Origin: Yamadazyma tenuis
Taxonomy: Eukaryota > Ascomycota > Pichiomycetes > Serinales > Debaryomycetaceae
Length of the DNA: 64,000 nt
Assembly: GCF_029203305.1 (NCBI RefSeq)
Contig: NC_089462.1
Coordinates: 2,107,299 to 2,171,298 of the forward strand
Direction of reading: 5' to 3'
Shown here: positions 51,917 to 60,961 of the stretch, one piece after another
Numbering within the stretch: the stretch's first letter is position 1
How the letters are laid out: each line of letters opens with the position of its first letter
Program-made: the position numbers and the translations under genes
Notes under the pieces: model-generated
The model's database searches: none
What the model was told of the DNA's origin: nothing
The model's input: the letters and a program-made list of their open reading frames with translations, nothing else

Positions 51917-52735
51917 TCTATTTAACTGCGAAAAAGTGTGGCTCCAATGCTCAAAAGATAGTCAGATTCTTTTGTTTCGTTTGCAGCCCAGAGGAGAAAT
52001 TGATGTGTTCTTGCTTCCATGGCTTTAGCTGTCTTTGACGAGTTTTTTTGGCAACCATTGTCTGTTTTGAATGCATTGTGACTGTCACACTCACCGAAGT
52101 TTCTTACAATTTCGGTCTATACTATTTATGTTGGCCGTTAAACACCGCAATAGTATTAGTCTCTACGAATATTCGTCAATGCTTTGGTATCATCGGAAAT
52201 CCATTACCAAACGCAATGCTATTTCGATTTGTATATAAACTGATTTGTAGTATTGTAGAAGAATTATATCAATTGACGTAATTTAAATGTTTTGTTGAAC
52301 TTCTTAAATTTGCAGATTTTATCAATTATTTGCAAATTGATACAGATTTCTTATCTATAAATATTAGAAGTTTCTCCAAAAAATAACATAAAATATCCAC
52401 AATATAAATTTCGATTGTTGGGCCCCAATCAAGCAGTATCTTGGCCTAAAAGTTGAGCTGAAGAACAAATGTAGAGGTATTTTATTTTGAAGCAGGTTAG
52501 AGTCGTGTGTGATCAAATATGATCTCGAAAACTGAATTTCCGGCGCGTGTAATCTCCCATGTATCACACGACAAACAGCGGTACACACACTGCGTATCAC
52601 TAAATATTCAGTGCTCTTCAAGATACTGGTTTTTAAAAGACCATCCACATTAATCACAAAGTCATTCTTTTTTCATTTTCAGTTATCACATGGGTTATAT
52701 ATACAGTCATACTTACTGCAGATAAAGCATTGGCA
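51917..52735. other. Intergenic region, AYR1-like promoter and regulator 3' end
   Basis: No supported gene lies in these 819 bp. The sequence is AT-rich, especially 52260-52420. One 77-codon ORF at 52048-52281 has no recognisable features. None of the G-tract elements of the neighbouring cluster is present, so the AYR1-like gene is probably outside that regulon. Confidence 0.4.
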
Positions 52736-55042
52736 TTACATGAGGTTTAATTCGACACAGAACACGCTGTTGCTACCCATGCTCCGATCCAGGCAATGCT
52801 TTATCAAAGTTCCAAATCTTTTGGCCACTTGGGAAGAAGATTTAGAATACCCCCTAGCCAATAATACTAATAGACCAACGATGTTGTTTATTTTGGGTAT
52901 TTCAGGCAACGCTTTAGCATATTCTGCTAACGTCGAGGTCACCATTTCTGAGCCCATCGACGAAAGAGAGTTCACCGGTTTTCCCGTTCGTACACCAAAT
53001 TCTTCTCTTATTCTTCTCAAATATGATCCTGGGTCTTCAACACTTGGGGTAAAACCATCTTCGAGTTGTAATCCTGTATCAGGTGCCTTGAAGGAGGACT
53101 CAGGGCCATATAAATTGAAGACATAGCACCACAATGGGAAGATAGTTGCGAGAACAGCCATTGGTCTATAGATTACAGGATCCTTTTGAGGTTCATATTC
53201 GACCATTACCTGCTGATTGGAATTACTGTTCAAAGGGACGATCATTTCAAAAAGTAAGATGTATGCTTGTACAACTGTTAATGCCCCATTTAAGCTTTGA
53301 GCCCAGCGGCTGATTCTTTTAGCTGCACTCTCATAATCTTTCATATTAATCTTCACATTAGCCCTATGAGGAGAACCGGCGTACACGTAATAATCATATT
53401 GTCTAATTCTTAGATAAGTCTGCGCTGCATGATATTCTGGATATTGGCAAAGCTTATCAGAACACAAATTGGAAGTCTTCGGGGCTGACAACTTCCAGTA
53501 TTCTAGTGCAGATGCAATTAGTTCTTGCCAATTGTTATCTTCGCTCAATTTCAAACCCAATACCAATGATTGTGATTCAGTCTGTTCCATTTGTAAGATC
53601 AAGTTAAGTAAACCAGCTAAAATAATCTTGTAGCCAAAGTACCCAGTGCTCACATGCTCATTCTGAAGTATTTTTCTTAACGATTCTGATATAGTTGGAA
53701 TTTGGATAAGGGAAGAAGGTGAAAGATCTAGTGCATCCGAAGAATCTGTTTCCCAAAATTCATCTGGGCAAGGAAGTGAAAGCTTTAAATTATTTGCATA
53801 CAAATTGGCAGGATGATTAAAAACCACGGCTTGTATTGTATCAACATAAAACGCTTCCCATGCTACTCTTCGCATAGATTCATTTTCTATCCAATTTTCA
53901 AGAGAACTTTTAGCATTTTGGTCTCCCAAAAATGGACTTCGTCTTAATAGCTGAATTTTAGTAGCACTGTAAATGCATGCTCTTTCATGTAGGTCTCGAG
54001 TTGATCGATTTATTTCATACATCTCGAGTATTAATAAACTGTGAATCAACCATGATTTACACGGAGGAGCTGCTTCAGGGCATGAGAGTAAAAGCCACCG
54101 TAAAGGTCTGGCAATCTTGTCTGATAACTCAACGATGGTATCGCTGTCTATCAAGTCCCAATAACCAGGTGCTGGAGCCGATTGGCATAATGATGAGCCA
54201 ATAAGAGCCATGCTCAATAGTAGTAAAGGATGAGCGTCAGGTGTTGAAAAAGAAGGTTTATGGAGAACAGGAAACTGTGGGTGATAGGCAGACCAATAGT
54301 TGGACAAGAACAATTTCATATTCTTCAACGTAAAGTTGGAATCCTCTTGAAGATCAGGAATGTACTGTACCATCTGGGATAAAAGAATTTGGTCAATCTG
54401 CTGTTCATTAGCATCTTTTGAATTTTGACTGAAAGGTAACGGGCCCTTAAAGATATCCGGGATTTCAAAATCAAAATCAATAGACTCTTCAAAGGCTCCC
54501 ATTAAATCTGGAGAGAATCCCAGGATTGATGTCTGAAAATATGGACCTATGTTAGAGTTCGTTTTGGGAGGCACCCCTTTCTGATTTTCTGGCAGCATAA
54601 GAGAAGTAATACCAAAAGGAGAGTTGCCTTCGGATGGAGATATGTCCGGGCTGAAGAAATTTCTTCTTTTGAAGAAGATTTTCTCCACACTGAAATCAAT
54701 GTCATGATGTGGATTTGGCACATCGTCATCACCATCGTCATCTTGCCCTACGGCTTCTATTTGAGTTGCTGAAGTTTCTTCCCGAAAGGTGGAGTTCTCT
54801 AGATCATGAAGCAAATCAATTGCTGGAGGGGTATCTATGTGTGTTTTCTCATGTACTTTTCTTGCATCGTTTCGTGTGAACGACTTCGTACACGTACTGA
54901 CTCTGCATCGCAAACGTTTTGTAGGATCATGACTCAGCATATGTCTTCTCAAATGATCTGATCTTGAAAATACCTTACCACATGAAGTATAGGAGCAGGG
55001 GAATGGTCCTACACCACGCTTTCTTATTCGTTTTCCCATCAT
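52736..55042 (-). CDS. C2H2 zinc-finger / fungal-MHR transcription factor
   Basis: The protein has 768 residues. A basic patch (KRIRKRGVG) precedes two C2H2 fingers: residues 16-38 (CSYTSCGKVFSRSDHLRRH) and about 46-69 (CRVSTCTKSFTRNDARKVH). An acidic linker follows, then the fungal-specific MHR domain from about 240 (LFLSNYWSAYHPQFPVLHKP, ESMRRVAWEAFYVDTIQ). By the usual zinc-finger code the RSDHLRR helix of finger 1 should read G-rich triplets. The gene diverges from a permease/oxidase/dipeptidase trio whose promoters all contain GGGGGGAC, which fits a pathway-specific regulator. It resembles the Adr1/Rsf2/Tda9 class, but no ortholog can be named. Confidence 0.88.
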   Translation of the reverse strand: MMGKRIRKRGVGPFPCSYTSCGKVFSRSDHLRRHMLSHDPTKRLRCRVSTCTKSFTRNDARKVHEKTHIDTPPAIDLLHDLENSTFREETSATQIEAVGQDDDGDDDVPNPHHDIDFSVEKIFFKRRNFFSPDISPSEGNSPFGITSLMLPENQKGVPPKTNSNIGPYFQTSILGFSPDLMGAFEESIDFDFEIPDIFKGPLPFSQNSKDANEQQIDQILLSQMVQYIPDLQEDSNFTLKNMKLFLSNYWSAYHPQFPVLHKPSFSTPDAHPLLLLSMALIGSSLCQSAPAPGYWDLIDSDTIVELSDKIARPLRWLLLSCPEAAPPCKSWLIHSLLILEMYEINRSTRDLHERACIYSATKIQLLRRSPFLGDQNAKSSLENWIENESMRRVAWEAFYVDTIQAVVFNHPANLYANNLKLSLPCPDEFWETDSSDALDLSPSSLIQIPTISESLRKILQNEHVSTGYFGYKIILAGLLNLILQMEQTESQSLVLGLKLSEDNNWQELIASALEYWKLSAPKTSNLCSDKLCQYPEYHAAQTYLRIRQYDYYVYAGSPHRANVKINMKDYESAAKRISRWAQSLNGALTVVQAYILLFEMIVPLNSNSNQQVMVEYEPQKDPVIYRPMAVLATIFPLWCYVFNLYGPESSFKAPDTGLQLEDGFTPSVEDPGSYLRRIREEFGVRTGKPVNSLSSMGSEMVTSTLAEYAKALPEIPKINNIVGLLVLLARGYSKSSSQVAKRFGTLIKHCLDRSMGSNSVFCVELNLM

Positions 55043-55596
55043 ACTTACAACTTTTTGTTTTCAGGGAAAGTCGCAGCCGAGTTGCGATAAGATCATTGAG
55101 ATCTGCAATATAGAATAGGATTGACTTTCATCGTCTTGTTAACATACGAACATATCAAGGAGAGCTTTATTACACACTAGATTTATTTTTGAAGTCAAGA
55201 CAAACACTTTCATTTGTAGATGAAAAAGTAAGTAGGCTACCTAATCATCCTAAATAATTACATTGAAGGTTTCTCCTCGTATTGACTTGAGTTTCGATTT
55301 GTAAACCCCATAGGTATGCGGTCTATTTCTTCTGGTTAACTTGGTTTTTAGCCCCTGTGGTGGTGGAATGGGGGAACTCGCAGCAGATTACCTTATCAGC
55401 TTATCTAGTTGATGCAAGCGCGCACTAGTTTATTGGGGGGACACTGCGTTTTATGGGGGGACTAATGTGTTTCCTCTGACAATTAGTTTTAAGGTATTGA
55501 TTGATAAGAGCAATGATAAGAACGGTAAGCTATAATAGGTGTTGAACTAGCAGCAATCTTCAACTACTTACATATTCGGGAGTAATCACACAGATA
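55043..55596. promoter_or_regulatory. Divergent promoter of the regulator and the DAL5-type permease
   Basis: Two GGGGGGAC elements (55435-55442 and 55455-55462) lie exactly 20 bp apart on the same strand. GATAAG sites occur at 55086-55091, 55503-55508 and 55515-55520, and inverted (CTTATC) at 55392-55397 and 55400-55405. Paired GATAAG sites are the hallmark of nitrogen catabolite control by Gln3/Gat1, as in yeast DAL5. Confidence 0.7.
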
Positions 55597-57105
55597 ATGA
55601 GTGATATAAGTGAAATAAAAATGAACAATGTTCATGAAGTCGTCTCAGTACATGGCTCTGACAACGGTAAGTCAGCTCTTGAAGAAATGCAGCTTTTGGA
55701 AGATGCTAGACCTGTTGATCACATGTTAGAAAGAAGAATCTGCCGCAAGTTTGATATTCATATCTTGCCTGTAATTGCAGTTATGTACTTATTTAATTCT
55801 TTGGATAAAGGCAACATTTCGAATGCTAAAACCAATGGTATGGATATTGATATTGGAATGCTGGGCAATGAATGGAATAATATGTTGTCTATTTTCTATG
55901 TACCCTTCGTGATGGCTTCATTTCCATTAATTTATTTGATGAAAAAGTACACTGTTGCTAATGTTATCCCCTTCATGATGTTCGGTTTTGGGTTGGTTAC
56001 TTTATTGGAGGCTACCGTTTTCAACTACGGCACTTTCCTTACTTGTAGATGGTTTTTGGGGATGTTTGAGTCAGCTTTCTTTCCTGGAATTATCTATTAC
56101 TTAACAACATTTTACAGACGTGATGAAATGGGAAGGAGATTGTCTATATTTTACGCTGCTATGAGTTTTTCAAATGCATTCTCGGGATTATTGGCTTATG
56201 GGGTATTCCAAATCAAGACTGGGTCTTTGAAAGGTTGGCAATATCTTTTCCTTATCGAAGGAGCGTTGACTGTGATTATGTCGGTTATCTCATTCTTTTA
56301 TTTACCAAGGTCAGTTGAGAAGTGTAGTTTCTTAACGGAGGAAGAGAGAAAATGTGCAATTTGGAGAATTGAAACTGATTCATCTTCCTCCAGTCAAACA
56401 GAAACTTCTATCAAAGAAGCTGTCGAGATATTCAAACACCCTTTCACTTACTTTTGGTTATTGCTTGAAGTTTGTATTGGTGTTCCCCTTTATTCTATTA
56501 CCAACTGGTTTCCCGAAATTATTCAAAGAATGGGAGAAGGAACTGTTATGACTAATTTGTACACAGTGGCACCAAATGCATGGGGAGCTATTTCTTTGCT
56601 TATTTTAGGATTCTGCTCAGACTTCGCTAAGGTTAGGTCTGCTTTTATTATGCTTAGTATTTTGGTTACTTTAGTGGGATTCGTAACATTCTACACACTT
56701 GATCCTGCAACACAAAAGGGTGCTGCTTACTTTTGTTGCTTCTTGATGACTTCTGGTAGCTCTGCGTCTTCAGTGTTGACTTCCATTTGGTATAATAATA
56801 ATATCCCAAATCAGAACCACAGAGCGTTAATGACAGTTACTGGTTCTGCCTTCGGAAATGCAGCTGGTTTGATTTCAACCAACATATTTTTTCCTAGAGA
56901 AGCTCCTAAGTACGAATCAGCTATGATTATCACTGCTTGCTTCGGTGCAGTTGGGATCTGCACAGTAGGAGTGATTCTTGTGTCAATGATCATTATGAAT
57001 AGGAAGAGAAATAAAGAAAGTGGAGAGAAGTTGACTTACAGAGACATCCCTACGTACGAGTTGAAGGAGAGTTTTTTCAGTAAGACGTTTAGATGGATGT
57101 ATTAA
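55597..57105 (+). CDS. DAL5-type MFS permease (allantoate/dipeptide family)
   Basis: The protein has 502 residues with about 12 membrane helices, flanked by an acidic N-terminal tail and a basic C-terminal tail. Family signatures are RRICRKFDIHILPVIAVMY, LFNSLDKGNISNAKTNGM, WFLGMFESAFFPGIIYYLTTFYRRDEMGRR, GWQYLFLIEG and FLTEEERK. This is the anion:cation symporter family of Dal5 and Seo1/Tna1-like permeases. Yeast Dal5 carries allantoate, ureidosuccinate and also dipeptides. Its neighbours are a dipeptidase and an amino-acid oxidase, so dipeptide or D-amino-acid-derivative uptake is a reasonable inference. Its promoter carries GATAAG and GGGGGGAC sites. Confidence 0.9.
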   Translation: MSDISEIKMNNVHEVVSVHGSDNGKSALEEMQLLEDARPVDHMLERRICRKFDIHILPVIAVMYLFNSLDKGNISNAKTNGMDIDIGMLGNEWNNMLSIFYVPFVMASFPLIYLMKKYTVANVIPFMMFGFGLVTLLEATVFNYGTFLTCRWFLGMFESAFFPGIIYYLTTFYRRDEMGRRLSIFYAAMSFSNAFSGLLAYGVFQIKTGSLKGWQYLFLIEGALTVIMSVISFFYLPRSVEKCSFLTEEERKCAIWRIETDSSSSSQTETSIKEAVEIFKHPFTYFWLLLEVCIGVPLYSITNWFPEIIQRMGEGTVMTNLYTVAPNAWGAISLLILGFCSDFAKVRSAFIMLSILVTLVGFVTFYTLDPATQKGAAYFCCFLMTSGSSASSVLTSIWYNNNIPNQNHRALMTVTGSAFGNAAGLISTNIFFPREAPKYESAMIITACFGAVGICTVGVILVSMIIMNRKRNKESGEKLTYRDIPTYELKESFFSKTFRWMY

Positions 57106-57183
57106 AGCCTTAGTTTCCTAGTTTAAATCTAAATTGATAATGTAAGTGCCTAAAAAATCTGTTCCTAGATAGGTAACTCAACA

Positions 57184-57200
57184 GTCCCCCCAGACCCCCC
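57184..57200. promoter_or_regulatory. Two GTCCCCCC/GACCCCCC elements upstream of the oxidase
   Basis: GTCCCCCC (57184-57191) and GACCCCCC (57193-57200) lie about 140-150 bp upstream of the oxidase start. They are the reverse complement of the G-tract element in the divergent promoter. The intergenic space is 230 bp in all. Confidence 0.6.
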
Positions 57201-57335
57201 TCTGCTGAAAATCATATTATCAATCACGACGACCAGTGACTGCACAAATAAAGTCAAAGAGAGAAGTGTTTTTGGAGCCTTTGCAATTTATAACAAATAT
57301 CGCTAACTCTTGTTTCTCTATTAATATCATATATC

Positions 57336-58426
57336 ATGGAATACGTTATCGTTGGGTACGCATATAATATCACGAAGACACCAATTAAGTGTTCAGGACT
57401 AACTCAGGCAGATCAGGTATTGTTGGTTTATACACCGCTTATCATTTACTAGACAAATGCGATAGGAACGGCAAGAGTATCGTTGTAGTAGCTGAATACT
57501 TACCTGGGGATGAATCTGTAAACTTCACATCTCCTTATGCTGGAGGAAATTTCAGTTGCATCAGTGGAAGTGACAAAGAAACCTTAGAGTACGATAAGTT
57601 TACATATATCAATTTGTTGAAGATAAGAGAGACTTTGGGTGGACCTAGTTGTGGGTTGGACTATTGCTATTCAACTGAGTACTGGGATGAAATCCCCCCA
57701 AAGGAGAAGATCGATAACTTGCTAACTTACCTTGAAGATATGAAGATTTTGGGAGCAGAAGAGCTTGTTAGAGGAACCAAGTATGGAATTAGATTCAAAT
57801 CATTTAGCTTCAACTGCCCTGTATTTATTCAGAGTATGAAGCGGTATTTAGAAGAGAGAGGAGTACAGTTCAAGAGACAAAAATTGGATCATATCAACCA
57901 AGCATTTTGTACTGATACCAAAGCTGTTTTCAACTGCACCGGTCTAGGCAGCTTTAAGTTATGCGGTGTCAATGACTCAAAGATGCATCCAGTTAGAGGA
58001 CAAGTTTTAGTAGTGAAGGCTCCACATATCACAGAAAACACTATGAGATGGGGAAAAGATTATGCCACCTATATTATCAAACGACCATATTCCAACGATC
58101 AGCTTGTTTTAGGTGGGTTTCTCCAGAAAGACTCGTGGGCCAGTGAAACATACCTGGAGCAAAATGATGACATTTTGAGAAGAACTACTGAGCTTGTTCC
58201 AGAGATTTTAACCAAAAATCCCACAGGTCATAAGCTTGAAAATTTAGAGGTGATGCGATCTGCTGCTGGCCTTAGGCCCTTCAGAGAAGGTGGTACCAGA
58301 ATAGAAAAGCAAATAGTTAACGGGAAACCATTAATTCACAACTATGGTGCAGCTGGTTACGGTTATCAAGCAGGGTTCGGAATGGCAGCTAGGGCAATCA
58401 GTTTTTTGCAGGAAGCTAAGCTTTAG
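57336..58426 (+). CDS. D-amino-acid oxidase, peroxisomal, one intron
   Basis: Exon 1 is 57336-57355 and exon 2 is 57412-58426, giving 344 residues, typical for the family. Splicing restores the FAD-binding motif MEYVIVGSGIVGLYTAYHLL; without it the glycine motif is broken. Later signatures are ADP-contacting and substrate-site segments such as MHPVRGQVLVVKAP, VMRSAAGLRPFREGG and HNYGAAGYGYQAGFGMA. The last three residues are AKL, a peroxisomal PTS1 signal. The enzyme oxidises D-amino acids to 2-oxo acids, ammonia and hydrogen peroxide. A D-aspartate oxidase specificity cannot be excluded. It lies between a permease and a dipeptidase on the same strand. Confidence 0.92.
57356..57411 (+). other. 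Spliceosomal intron in the D-amino-acid oxidase gene
   Basis: It is 56 nt long with donor GTACGC (non-canonical; GTATGT is usual), branch point GACTAAC (57398-57404) and acceptor CAG (57409-57411). It splits a glycine codon of the GxGxxG motif. Confidence 0.88.
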
Positions 58427-58460
58427 ATTTTCGATAATATACAATATGAAAGACTTAGAA

Positions 58461-58532
58461 GTCCCCCCAGAGTAGATGATTCAAAATTGTGGGGACCCTG
58501 GGACCCCCCATAAATTATATATATGGGGGGAC
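58461..58532. promoter_or_regulatory. Three G-tract elements in the dipeptidase promoter, two as an inverted pair
   Basis: GTCCCCCC lies at 58461-58468, GACCCCCC at 58502-58509 and GGGGGGAC at 58525-58532. The last two face each other around an AT-only centre (58511-58523). The 12-mer TATGGGGGGACT (58522-58533) is identical to 55452-55463 in the permease promoter. Distance to the start codon is 75-146 bp. Confidence 0.65.
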
Positions 58533-58606
58533 TCACAACACCGATTCTGCTCATTTAAAAAGGTTGCAAATCCCCTTCAAACTGATAACATTCAATAAAA
58601 AGTATC

Positions 58607-59845
58607 ATGCTGGAAGCAAAGGAAGTAGTTGAGATCTCAAAAGCAGATCCAGAAGTTGTATCTAGGATTAAAAATTTGTCTAAAACAGTTCCAATCGTTG
58701 ACACCCACAATGATTTCCCATATTTATTGAGAGGCCAATTACACTATGAGTTTTCCAGTAATGGAGACTTCGATTTTAACCATACAACGGCGCATACAGA
58801 CTTAACCAGATTGAAGGAGGGAGGAGTTGGGATCCAATTTTTCAGCTGTTTTATTGAGTGCCAAAATGAAGACAGGTATAGCCAAGATTTTAATGTTCCT
58901 AACAGTGCTGTTAGAGATACTTTAGAACAAATTGATTCTGTTAAAAGGCTATGTGCAGATTACGAGATAGCAGTTGTTTCTAATTCAGAGGATGCTTTGA
59001 AGGCATTTAATGAGGGGAAGTTTGTTGTGACTATGGGAATTGAAGGGTTACATCAAGTGGACATTTCGTTATCAGTTTTAAGGTTGTACTATGAATTAGG
59101 AGTTAGATATGCTACTTTGACTCATAACGGTGACAATCCTTTTGCTACTTCAGTTTCATCAGTCACAGGTGGGTTAGAAGATAAAGGTTTAAGCAAGTTT
59201 GGCGTTGAATGTGTGGCAGAGATGAATAGATTAGGGATGATCGTGGATATTTCTCATGTTAGTGACAAAACCATGAAAGATACTTTGAAAGCAACCAAAG
59301 CACCTGTGATGTTTTCTCATTCATCTTGTTATGGCGTGACTCCTCATCCTAGGAATGTGTCTGATGAGGTGCTTTTACTATTGAAGAAAAACAGTGGAGT
59401 TATCTGTATTAATTTCTACAATCCTTTCATTACCCAACTGGAATCTGGGGAAGCTACTATTGAAGATGCAGCAGATCACATTGCTCACGCTATCAATCTT
59501 GTAGGATGGGACTATGTTGGGCTTGGTTCAGACTTCGATGGATGCAGTTCAGTTCCGGTAGGGTTAGAGGACGTATCGAAGTATCCTGAATTGATTGCCA
59601 AGGTTCTCGAAAGAACCAATGGAACTGATGAAGATGTTGCTAAGCTTATGGGTGGTAACGTCATGAGAGTTTGGAAAGCTAGTGAGGTTGTAGCTGCTCT
59701 GTTGAGTAGCCAACAACCTAATGAGGCAAATTGGGAAGATAGGGATTGGTACGTCCTTGGCTATGGTTACCCTGAATTGTTTCCTGGTGCATTGCAGTTG
59801 AAGGAGACTAAATTTAGACCCACTATGAGCTGGGAATTTCTTTAG
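58607..59845 (+). CDS. Membrane-dipeptidase family (M19) zinc dipeptidase
   Basis: The protein has 412 residues. All M19 metal ligands are present: His34 and Asp36 in VDTHNDFP, the bridging Glu146 in MGIEGLHQ, His217 in DISHVSD, His238 in SHSSCYG, and Asp309 in GSDFDG. The spacing is as in renal dipeptidase. It has neither signal peptide nor GPI signal, so it should be cytosolic, unlike the mammalian enzymes. The family hydrolyses dipeptides and is known for accepting D-residues at the C-terminal position. Together with the adjacent D-amino-acid oxidase and permease this suggests use of D-amino-acid-containing dipeptides. It shares promoter elements with both. Confidence 0.93.
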   Translation: MLEAKEVVEISKADPEVVSRIKNLSKTVPIVDTHNDFPYLLRGQLHYEFSSNGDFDFNHTTAHTDLTRLKEGGVGIQFFSCFIECQNEDRYSQDFNVPNSAVRDTLEQIDSVKRLCADYEIAVVSNSEDALKAFNEGKFVVTMGIEGLHQVDISLSVLRLYYELGVRYATLTHNGDNPFATSVSSVTGGLEDKGLSKFGVECVAEMNRLGMIVDISHVSDKTMKDTLKATKAPVMFSHSSCYGVTPHPRNVSDEVLLLLKKNSGVICINFYNPFITQLESGEATIEDAADHIAHAINLVGWDYVGLGSDFDGCSSVPVGLEDVSKYPELIAKVLERTNGTDEDVAKLMGGNVMRVWKASEVVAALLSSQQPNEANWEDRDWYVLGYGYPELFPGALQLKETKFRPTMSWEFL

Positions 59846-60565
59846 AGATTTTTTTAGATAAATAAACAAGTCTTTTGAGTGTATGAGTCAGAACTCGTAA
59901 AGCGGACGATTTGGCATTGGACAGTATACTGATTTAGACTTGTATCGGCCACTCTGACTATAGTTTCGTAATATAAAATTTAAGATAATATGGTAGTTTA
60001 TTTGAAGCTTCTCGTGATTAGATTTACAACTCATGGGCTTGCCGGGATAGAAGGATTGTTTACAATAATATGCAAGCCAAAAGTCTTTTCATACTCTTGA
60101 TAGGGCAGATTGATTGACAGTCTTGTCCATCATCTACAACATTAAGTATGTGAACTTAGGGGTAAAATGCAGCCAGCTAAGCATTTCTTTGTCGGTTGTA
60201 TCTCAAGGTGAATTGGGCCATGTAACCACAGCCACGTTGGATACTACTCTCTTCCAGTTGAACGATATTTCTTTGATTACTTCTCTTTGCTGTTCTAATT
60301 GGATCAGCTTTGACCCCTTTAATCTTATATAATCCTGCTCACCCTTATATTATCCAAAACTTGTGTCGTGTGAGGGACGTGGCACAATCGGAGACAAACG
60401 CATAAATACAACAATGACGTCAGACAACACATTTGGGAACATCACAGTACAATTGTGTACTTTCAAAGTAATTTTCGCCAGCAAGATGCTAAAAAAAGAA
60501 ACAGAAGCGCAATATGGCTATAAATAGATACTTTTCATCACAGAATAATCTGTAATTTAAACAAA
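59846..60565. promoter_or_regulatory. Intergenic region with a perfect CRE and a TATA box
   Basis: It contains TGACGTCA (60415-60422), a palindromic ATF/CREB site that Sko1 can bind, and TATAAATA (60519-60526). Both are correctly placed upstream of the broken frame at 60566. The first half is the 3' flank of the dipeptidase gene; no gene is seen. Confidence 0.5.
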
Positions 60566-60961
60566 ATGAAAGGAGAGGTTATCTTCGAGCAAAGCTATGT
60601 AGAAAAACGATTTGATAAGAAAAGTGGCTTTGGCTTGTCTTTGGAAGTTGCTAAATCTGTTGATTTGTTCGACACCAAGGCACACCTGAAGCTGCTGAAG
60701 AAAATGGCTGGCCGATAAGAGTCAAAAATTTCTTTTTAGGCGTGTATGAAAGAAACCGAGCTGTACTTGGAACAGCTTGTTCTCAATTTTGAGAACAGTT
60801 AGGCATTCAAAACTAGTTCCAAGATTCCAGAAAGGATCAATTGCGAGGTACACTGCCCTGCTTGTAAAGAGTTTCCCTTGAGTTACGGTTTCACTTGGAA
60901 ATCAATTGAATTTAGTATGTTAGATTACTTTTTGGCCAACAATAGTCCGCGTCTACAATAA
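60566..60961 (+). pseudogene. Decayed reading frame of unknown family
   Basis: An ATG 40 bp downstream of the TATA box opens 50 codons (MKGEVIFEQSYVEKRFDKK...) ending in TAA at 60716. The same frame continues with protein-like composition through further stops (TAG at 60737, another TAG near 60809). It ends at TAA 60959 after KIPERINCEVHCPACKEF and YGFTWKSIEF. A CPAC pair suggests a former zinc-binding or disulphide segment. No frameshift is needed, only three stops. The remnant could instead be a genuine 50-codon gene followed by noise. I do not recognise the family. Confidence 0.4.
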
